Origin: Salvia splendens
Taxonomy: Eukaryota; Streptophyta; Magnoliopsida; Lamiales; Lamiaceae
Reading direction: 5' to 3'
Assembly: GCF_004379255.2 (NCBI RefSeq)
Contig: NC_056032.1
Location: forward strand, 26,509,322-26,573,321
Length of the DNA: 64,000 nt
Numbering within the stretch: position 1 is the stretch's first letter; every line of letters starts with the position of its first letter. The translations under genes and the position numbers were made by a program. Shown piece after piece: positions 56,161-64,000 of the stretch. The notes beneath the pieces are model-generated. The model searched no databases. It had not been told where the DNA came from and was given only the letters and a program-made list of their open reading frames with translations.

Positions 56161-59100
56161 TGTCACGACCGCCCATACTAGGGGTACTACAAACGAGGCG
56201 ATCGTGACCAAGGGACAAACATTAAGAATAGCATTTAAGGATAACAGTTCATAAGAAAGACTCAATTAGCTTAAAAGAATAATATTTTAGTTCATCAACT
56301 GTTAAACATCAAGTTTTTAGTTTAAAGAAACTTAATGTTGAAAATTCATTATTAATTAGCAAAGACTTAGCAAACGATTCTCCAAAGAAGTAGCGTGGAA
56401 AATGAACATAAAAAAAATTCAATTAACTTCTAAAAGAAAACATTTGTTTTAGTTTACAAAAAACCATTTTTGAGTAATGAAGTAAGCAACGAATTAAAGT
56501 CTAACAAATTTTGACATACTCAAAACAGTACGAAAATAAAGTAAGGTCTTGAGGCATAGTTCAAAAGTATAGCAGCGGAAATAAGGTTTCAAAGAGAGTC
56601 AAGGATGACGCCTATGTATGAAAACACAACGCATCCCAATTTCCTAGGTTCCTAGGCCAACTCAACATCCACCGCAACATCCCGCTCAACCTGCACATAG
56701 GGGAAAACACATGCAGGGCTGAGTACTTGTTGTACTCAATGGGCTCATGCCGAAAACATTTTATACAGTTATGTCATCCATACCAGTGATATCGTGTTTT
56801 ATGTATAGTTAAGAAATATCACAAGAACACAAAAATATTTCAAAGTTTGGCTAGACAATCAATCTCCCCACTTTCTTATCAATCCATCAATCACAATCAT
56901 CATATCACAGTGCGACGAAAGTGTGGCCACACTATTCGCCCACGAGACCGACCGACTAGCAAGGACGACTCACGATCCCAACAGTGTACACAGCCTGATA
57001 GGGTTTGTGGCCCTACTCAGACCCGAATTCGTTTCACAACACAGCCATATAGCCTAACGGAGCAAGCTCAGACGAACTAGGCATCAGACAACAATCTCAC
57101 GAACAAAAACAACATGGCATGACACAACAAGTTAAACCACCCTTATAATATCACATCATATTTTCGGAAAATAAAAAGATTTGTAAAAGAAAGCACACCT
57201 CATTTGCTTAAACAATTCAACATCCACTTAAGGAAACCCTCGTTCCTTATGCTCACGTATACACAATAACCCTTGTCAAACCACAATACAAATCAGCCTT
57301 CCATCAAGTCACATTATCATGCATGTCCTATCGTTCCTTTTATCATTCTCTTAAATTACCCATCCCAGCATTCATCAACATAAGGAAAACATGCCACAAT
57401 ATTTCTCAACGTGTCACACATAATCACGTCATAGGATACATTCCTAAATCGTACATGCATCATATAATTCACTCAAATTTGGCAACAAGTGATATTTCCA
57501 CATAACAACAAATCTGGCAGAACTGCGCGGTTGGTTTGTAAAAATCACCAAAAATCCATCTGACCTCATATGAAGCTAAAATTTGGTCACAACACAGTAG
57601 ACACATTTAAGTTCATCCAGTTAACAGTTTACACCAAAATCACGTCATTTGGTCAGTCAAAACAATAATGTAACTCTCGGGTCGGAACACAAAATTCTGG
57701 TAGGATTGTGCAGTTCAATTGAAAAATTCACCAAAATTTCATCCGATGTCCAATGAGGCTGAAATTTTCACACAACTCAGAAGACACTTCAAATTTCATC
57801 TAGTAAAAAAAATTCACATCAAAAGGAGGCCATTTGGTTGGTCAAATAGAAAATTAAACTTTCTGGGCGAGAATACAAGTTTCTGGCAGAATTGCGCAGT
57901 CAACTTCAAAAATTTATTAAAATTTCATCTTTTGTTAAATGGGTATGAAATTCACAAACAAAAAAGAAAACACCTTGAAGTATACTCAGTTAAAACATCG
58001 TGTCAAAATTCGATTGTTTGGTAGGTCAAACACACGTCGGAATTTACTCTCCGAACACCACAGTTTTCAGGCCTCACAATTTCAAAATTAGGGTTTCTTC
58101 CCCATTCATCCAATCACAATTTTTTTCATGCTTCCAACCCACAATCATGATTAAAAAGGTTCTCACAATCACGTTCTCATATAATCACACATCATTCACC
58201 AATGATTCATTAAAACTTCACACATATTCAATCAAAATCGCATATTCACAATTGTTCTCATACAAACACAAATTCCCACCAATTAATTAAGCGATCTAAG
58301 ATTTCTACGCTCACTATATGCATGAAGGAATCAAGAACAAGGTTTTCAATGGTGAAGATGAGGGAAAAGATTCAATTATACCTTCTTGAATCGAAAACCA
58401 AACGGTAGAAGCAAAGATTGATACGATTCGTCGGGAACTCTTAAAAATCAAACTCCAATGGATGCAAAACAAGGATTGGAAGGAATTTTGGAGAGGATGA
58501 AGAGAGGGAGAGGAGAGTAGCGTGTGGAGAGAGGGAGAGGATACGAAAATTTGAGGGAGAATGGGGGCTAGGGTTTAGTTTAGGTGATTAAATAGTCCTA
58601 GGTTTAATCCCATAAATTAATTAATTAATTAATTGTGGAGGAATAAAATAGAGGCCAATAAATAAAATCCCACAATTAAAAGGAAGACAAGTTTTCGAAA
58701 ATTATGGCTAGAAATTCAATAAGGAATTTATTTGGTATTTACTTGGAGAGGAATAGATTCACAATTTAGGAAATAAAATAATGAATATTCCATAAACAAG
58801 GGAACAAAATAAATTAAATCTCCAAGTATGAAATAATGAGAGAGGGGGCGAAAATTTTGATGGTGTGCACAAGGAAATTATTTAAATCCTCAATTGAATA
58901 GAATAGGATTTAAATTTGGTAATTTCTTTATAGGAAAAGACTCCCATAAAATAGACAACAATTAAATAAATTTCCACAAGGAAATTAAGCCAAAAAAAAC
59001 GTGTGGGGTGGAGACACAATAGAAGGAAAAAATTCACATCCCCAATTAATTTGACTTAGGTATTAATTTGGTATTTAATTGAATAAAAGGAATTCCACAA

Positions 59101-59680
59101 AATAGGAAGCAAATATATTCTCCTCTACAAATAGGGGGGGCGAAAATTGGCTTAATTAGCCACAAGGAAATAATTCAACTCTTAATTTAATTGGGGTGAG
59201 GGAATAAAATGTGGCAAGATTTAATTGGATTTAAAATAGCTAAAGGAAATCAACAAGGTACCAATTAAATCAAAGAAACTAATTCATCCTCCTAATTAAA
59301 ATAGAGAATATTCGAAACTCACAAAAATAATAGGTTAGAGTTCGAATTTCCTGTAGCACAATTTAGGGATAATTTGATTTGGATTTAATTTGGATGAATA
59401 TCCCAAAACAATTATTTAAATCCAAGAAAGAATAAAATTTCCAATAATTGGAGGGGCCGACAATAGCCACTTTATTTGGCTAGAACAAGATGCGTGATCT
59501 TATTTAAGTTGATTTTCCCCACATTAAAATATAAATAGCAACAATTTATTCCACATAATCAAACTCAATCACGTAGCAACAATTTAAATTTCATAAATGA
59601 AATTTTCAATCGACATATATTAAATAAAGGTCACATATATTAAATAAAGGTCACAAAAATCAAGTGGACGGGACCTTACA
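56161..59680 (-). repeat. 5' LTR of element B
   Basis: A full-length 3520 bp LTR on the right. A short tandem duplication CATATATTAAATAAAGGTCA lies near 59613-59655. Confidence 0.88.
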
Positions 59681-59681
59681 C

Positions 59682-59845
59682 CATCGTCGCTCTAAGAGCG
59701 AATGGGGTAGTGGAACTCCAGGGAAGTGACCCAAACTCTGCTCCTTTTCTGGTCAATGGTCACCGTGTGAAACATTTTAGGGAAAACTCAGAGGTGCGCA
59801 CATTGGAAGAAATTCCACTGCGCACACACGGTGTCTTCGCCTAAA
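59682..59845 (+). pseudogene. pol: End of Athila integrase after element B
   Basis: An open frame encodes TIVALRANGVVELQGSDPNS and FLVNGHRVKHFRENSEVRTL, ending at a TAA at 59843-59845. It resembles the last part of Athila Pol (GAVEL-like, then VNGQRLKPY). The integrase section between KKYGV at 48259 and this point, roughly 200 residues or more by family comparison, is missing. Confidence 0.75.
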
Positions 59846-60350
59846 TTGATCAGTTAGTAAATGTTCTAGGTGATCCACTTGATCATCTGAACGAAGCATG
59901 TCGAATCATGAATTGATCAAGTGAATATCTAGAATATTTGCAGACTTGTAAATAACTGTGAATAGTGTCTTTATAATTTTAAAAATGAAAATCCAAACAA
60001 AGTGAAAGTCTCTAAAAAAACAGAAAAAAATATTTTCAGGAATTCAGATTGAGTGGATCAAGCTACACAACGTGGTTCCTTGCAAGACTTCAATTCTTAC
60101 TTGATCCAGTGGTCTGAATTCCGAAGTTTCTAGATAAAATTTTTAAAATTTTTTTCACTAAGTGTCAAAAAGGAGGTGACGGCACGTGTCGGGAAATAGG
60201 GGGAAAATGGAGATTTTTGGAGGGAAATCGAAAGGTCGCGGATAGAATAGTATTATTTGAATCCTCCGTACTCCACTCCCCCAACTACTCCCCAAAGTTC
60301 TCACCACGATTTTTCTCTGCAGATTCCGGCGAAAGCAAACCCTAGCTCAT
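59846..60350 (+). other. Post-pol non-coding stretch of element E
   Basis: No coding sequence. It contains further TTGATCA/GGATCAAG motifs (about 59848, 59875, 59915, 60055, 60099), as in the LTR of E. Confidence 0.55.
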
Positions 60351-60977
60351 AAATCCACCACAATCCACCGAAGAAAATGGAAGGAAAGTGCCTCTGCACC
60401 CAAATCCACCGATAGTTCGAGACCTACTCACCAGGATGTTGAAGGGTCAGGAACGGTTCCCAAAAATACATCACCCCAAGTCGCTGAAAGTAGCCGGCAA
60501 TCCACCGTCACACTTTCCATGGAAAATTTGGAGAGGTTGATCCTGTCGCTGAAACCCGATGTGAATCCTACCCTGCTCCTAGCGCAAATTGGGATTATAC
60601 CTTCTCCACATCTAACCGGCGATGCCGAAATCCTGGAAACTCGTAGCGAGGGAACACTTGAGTTGAACGATGCTGACAGACAGAGTGTGATGAGATTGGT
60701 TGAAGTAGTGGAACAAGGAGAAGAAGTCGAGCATAAGTTGCACAATGTTGGCCCATCTAAAGAAATGGTCGAGGAAATGGAGATTCCTACTGGTGGAGAG
60801 GTGGAGGACGCTGAGGTGAACAATGAGGAACAGGGATGTGAGGGGGCTGTTACTATGGATGCGGAACAACCACTACATATCGTAGAGGAGATAGAAAGAA
60901 ATCTAGCAGCAATAATGTCTAAAGCCGAAAGGATGAGTTGGATGTGGCTACACATGAGCTTGAGAAAGGTACAATAG
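60351..60977 (+). CDS. ORF downstream of pol in Athila element E (ORF3 position)
   Basis: The frame is open from about 60309; the first ATG is at 60519 (MENLERLILSLKPDVNP). The upstream part is Ser/Pro/Thr-rich (KESASAPKSTDSSRPTHQD) and the rest acidic (EEVEHKLHNVGPSKEMVEEM). Its place after pol matches the extra, sometimes called env-like, ORF of Athila elements, but I see no membrane segment or signal peptide and do not recognise a domain. After the stop at 60977 related acidic sequence seems to continue in other frames to about 61190, so it is probably a broken remnant. Confidence 0.45.
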   Translation, partial: KSTTIHRRKWKESASAPKSTDSSRPTHQDVEGSGTVPKNTSPQVAESSRQSTVTLSMENLERLILSLKPDVNPTLLLAQIGIIPSPHLTGDAEILETRSEGTLELNDADRQSVMRLVEVVEQGEEVEHKLHNVGPSKEMVEEMEIPTGGEVEDAEVNNEEQGCEGAVTMDAEQPLHIVEEIERNLAAIMSKAERMSWMWLHMSLRKVQ

Positions 60978-61212
60978 TGAATGATGAGGAAAACCCTACT
61001 GAGAAGGTGGAAACGAGCCCCCGTTGAGGGTGTTGAAACAAGTACAACTGCACCAGAGAGAACATAGGTGGTGATAGTGACTGATGAGGAGGACTGATGA
61101 CTGGACAAGATTGCAGGTGTCGTGTTAAGCAAGGATGTATCCCACTGATCAGGATAGAAACCCCGGCTATGCCTGAACCTGGCATCAAAGAAATTCCTCA
61201 ACCCACTTCTAC

Positions 61213-62587
61213 TGGCTAGTATAGTGGAGATAAGGATCGAATCCCACAGAGATGGATGCGCTTTGGGTAATTGTGGTGATAATCTGGAGGGGTTTGGTTC
61301 GCTACCACGCTTGGGTTGAGATTCTACCTAGACAGGAATTAAAGGTGGTACTCTACTGACTGGGTGGTATGAAAGTAATCGACATTCAGCCGTGTACGTG
61401 GGAGTGGGGGACAAGGTGTTTCAGGGACATGTGGAAAGTAGATGATTACTATAAAAGGCTAAACGGAATATAAGAGAATAAGTGGTGGTTCGGTTGCTGC
61501 ACTGTCAGGTTTGTAGGGTACCAGCATAAAAAGCAAAGGACAAAATAAAAAAGTAACTAAAAAGCAAAAGTGACCCAAACTTGGATGTGGATGTTGTCTT
61601 CTTCAACAAGCATGAACAAAATCAACAGACTCAGGTTCCATAGATGAAATTACATATTAACAACTCCACAATTCAGATCCATAAATTAACTCACTAAAAT
61701 TCGAAGATTAAACGAGCGAAATCAAGAACTACACATACTGGATGACATGCAAGGTGGCAGAACTTACGTAAACTCAAATTCACAATTAAACACTTCGGAA
61801 ATTAGATCTAAACAACAAACTTAACTACAAACTCAAATCGAACAATTCCAAATGAAATCATGCTTCCATTACTTATAAATTACTGCAACAACTAGATCTA
61901 AGCTACCTAGGCAGAATGAAACAGATTTAAACAGAAAGAGATGCATAAAAACAACTTCATTGCATAAAACGGTTGAATCTAAAAAAAACGCTTCATAAGA
62001 TGATAAGTACTGAAAATGCAGCAGATCCAAGGAAAAAAACAAGTAAAGGTTAACTAAGAAAGCGAATAAAGATTGTTTTGCCACTCCGGACGATGAAACT
62101 GCTACGACTACGAAATAAACTGGCTGGAACGATGGAAGGCGAATCTCCGGTGGAACTTCAGGTGACCATGGTTGTGCCGAGGAATGAGAAGATGTAGGAC
62201 AATGCTGTAGGAACTGATCTACCGAGAGAGAATACTCTAACTAAATGTGGATGTGTTGATGATCCCCTCCTCCTCTCTCCAAGTGGCTTCCTTTTGTAGG
62301 GAGGCTTGCCCTTGATTTTTAGGGTAGACTCTCTTCGTGAAATGACACTTTTTCCCTTGTTTGTGGTTGATCCTTCCCAGCAATCATTCTTCTCCATCTC
62401 GAGCCTTTTTTTGGTATGCATCCTGATCAGTATTGCACCCTTCTGGCGCTCTTTTCACGTGAGTTATCCGAAACCCTTCCTACTGACTGGAACCCTTTCC
62501 CTGCACACTTTAGCAACTGTTTTGCAGATATAATCCAATTATGCACGTATACTGACCAGTGACCAAGGCCTAGAATGCCACTTATCA
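61213..62587 (-). repeat. 3' LTR of element H (inverted)
   Basis: On the minus strand it starts TGATAAGTGGCATTC (62587) and probably ends CTAGCCA (61213). The U5 sequence (GATCCTTATCTCCAC) resembles Athila/LARD LTRs. The left boundary is set only by a TG..CA argument. Confidence 0.65.
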
Positions 62588-64000
62588 AATTGCTCACACT
62601 TACCACATGCTTGTCCTCAAGCGTGAAGAACGAACAAAAAGAAATAAGTCGAATTCTAGCCTGGTTACACCCCTGACCGACTCTATCCTAAACTAGACTC
62701 TAAACTTTGACGCAAAGAAAAAAACACATAAGCGACGGACAAACGTATATAAACAGACACACAAAACACTTAAAACACATTGATCGGGCTATAGTTTCAA
62801 CCATCCCTCCCTTTGGGATCAGGTGCAATTCGGCCTTAGACAGCCTTGAACTTCTGCCGTCCCCTTTTCTTTCCCAGTATATCTGCTCGTCAAGATCACC
62901 CAAACTCTCGGCCAAACACCAGATTCGCTCAGTCACTCATTCCTCACTGGGGATGTTAGGACTGTCTTCTCTCAAATGCTGAACCACAGATGCTTCGAAC
63001 TCAGATCTCACGTGCGGCTCCTGAAGGGCTTTAAAGCTTGTAATGGGGCTATTGGTTTGTAGTGTTTGGGGTGGATGTTCCTAAGGCTCTAAGGTTAAAA
63101 AACTACTACTTTATTTTGATGTGGGGGAACTGTGTGCATTTGGGATCTTGGTTGTTGCTTCTTTTCGGCTGGACGTTTCCTGATATTGGACTCCAACTGG
63201 TCCGTAGCTTCTTTGTGGCTTCGCCACCCTTATTCCTTCTTCCTTCTTTTTGTGGTCAAGTGTTTTCGACCATTTTCTTCAACATTTTTTATGTGGCTTC
63301 GCCACCCTTATTCCTTCTTATTTTTTTTTTGGACCTGGGATTTTTCCTAGTCGATTTTCTCTTTGCCCCTCGACTTTTTTCTCCAGTTAGTTTTTTCTAT
63401 ATGTACTCCTGGCCAGTCGCCTTCTTGCCTTATGCCTCGCACACACACAGTCCCAGTGGCTAGTGGGTTATATCTGGGTATAGATTTGGCTAGAAAGAGG
63501 TCTAAGGGAGGTTTTTTTTTTCGGATGGGGGTTTCCTACTACCTTCAGGACTTGCTACACACGGTCACCTTACCCTAGGCATCATGTGGCAGCCACTTTT
63601 TTCTTTTCTAAATTGGTGGAAAGTGGTTCCACTTAGGCTTATCACTCACCATTTAAGAGGGCTTTTGTATCTGGCTCTAAGGATGAGTTTTTCTCTCTCA
63701 TACTTGCATCATCTATACTGACTAGGAGATACTAGGGGGGGTGGTTTCCATTGTCCAACATGCCTTATCTCCCTCAATTCCCCTTACCGTCAGTTCGAGG
63801 CAGTTGAGTTTTAAGCCCAATCAACACGTATATACAAATCCTAGACGTAAACAAACACTAGCACAAACAACTAACCCAAACCACACATATACACATGTCA
63901 TACTGGCCATTGTCTCCCCCCTCCCACTTCATAAGTGTCTGCCCTCAGATATGGCTGTGAAGTGAAAAATGGGAATGGCTAGTATGGCCGACATACAGAC
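62588..64000 (-). mobile_element. 3' internal non-coding part of element H
   Basis: Right of the LTR, the minus-strand sequence CTTGAGGACAAGCATGTGG, then GTGTGAGCAATT next to the LTR, is the usual pre-LTR region of Athila/LARD elements. No gag or pol domain is seen up to the window end; the open frames here look random. It includes a 28-bp direct repeat at 63214 and 63292. Confidence 0.6.
63214..63319. repeat. 28-bp direct repeat with hairpin core
   Basis: A sequence containing GTGGCTTCGCCACCCTTATT occurs twice, 78 bp apart. Its core GTGGC-TTC-GCCAC is a small hairpin. Confidence 0.85.

Larger units (their letters stand above)
48260..59680 (-). mobile_element. Tekay/Del chromovirus B, older relative of A
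   Basis: Same family and orientation as element A: TGTCACGACC LTR ends, iMet-type PBS, the extra upstream ORF and gag-pol. The LTRs are unequal, 48260-50354 (2095 bp) and 56161-59680 (3520 bp). The flanking 5-mers GGGGT and CCATC do not match. Its coding regions carry many stops and deletions, so it is clearly older than A. Confidence 0.9.
42102..61212 (+). mobile_element. Athila-lineage Ty3 element E, degenerate and interrupted
   Basis: In order: 5' LTR, tRNA-Asp PBS, gag, a damaged protease region, RT, RNase H, integrase start, Tekay element B (48260-59680), the last part of integrase (59682-59845), and a downstream open frame of the Athila ORF3 position. It is recognised by the Athila-type gag (FYEGMTPESKDLMNSSSGG) and RT (HFPLPFIDQMLER, FMDDFTVY). 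Many nonsense codons show an old copy. Its 3' LTR is not seen; element H follows. Confidence 0.85.

Noticed and set aside
60428..61201. 257-residue minus-strand frame
   Set aside because: It lies opposite the ORF3-position frame, is Ser/Thr-rich low-complexity, and has no recognisable domain.

Overview
The window is nuclear DNA from a flowering plant, almost certainly a eudicot. It holds one intron-containing plant CCCH/RRM gene in a landscape of plant transposons: Tat, Athila and Tekay/Del-type Ty3 retroelements, PIF/Harbinger, hAT and Stowaway DNA elements. I cannot fix the genus; an asterid such as a Lamiales species is only a guess.

Layout. 1-2046 is the 3' end of a Tat-lineage Ty3 element (integrase, 3' UTR repeats, PPT, 3' LTR). 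2103-4726 is a Harbinger MITE split by a 2.3 kb hAT foldback. The foldback arms carry 73-bp tandem repeats, each with an snRNA-type USE motif plus a TATA box. 4730-9000 holds Stowaway MITEs, a decayed Harbinger transposase, a tRNA-derived SINE and a 501-bp hAT remnant. The only recognisable host protein gene lies on the minus strand at about 10.0-12.6 kb. 13522-15491 is a complete but disabled Harbinger element.

15643-35820 is a four-level nest read from target-site duplications (TSDs). Solo LTR D (TSD GGTCG) was split by inverted solo LTR F (GTTGT). F was split by LARD-like element C (GTGGT), and C by a 12.9 kb Tekay/Del chromovirus A (ATTGT). A has 3.5 kb LTRs, an almost intact gag-pol on the minus strand and an extra upstream ORF of unknown function. 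Element C ends in an inverted copy of its own LTR.

35973-41132 holds a Harbinger MITE carrying a tRNA-Gly(UCC)-like gene, another Harbinger transposase pseudogene, two more LTR copies and the tail of a hAT element. 42102-61200 is a degenerate Athila element E, broken by a second, older Tekay/Del element B (48260-59680). 61213-64000 is the inverted 3' LTR and non-coding 3' region of a further LARD/Athila-like element H.

Apart from the CCCH gene, nothing here looks like a cooperating host gene set. The notable points are the USE/TATA arrays, the extra Tekay ORF, the chimeric end of element C, the exchangeable palindrome arrays in LTR U3 regions, and the tRNA gene carried in a Harbinger element.
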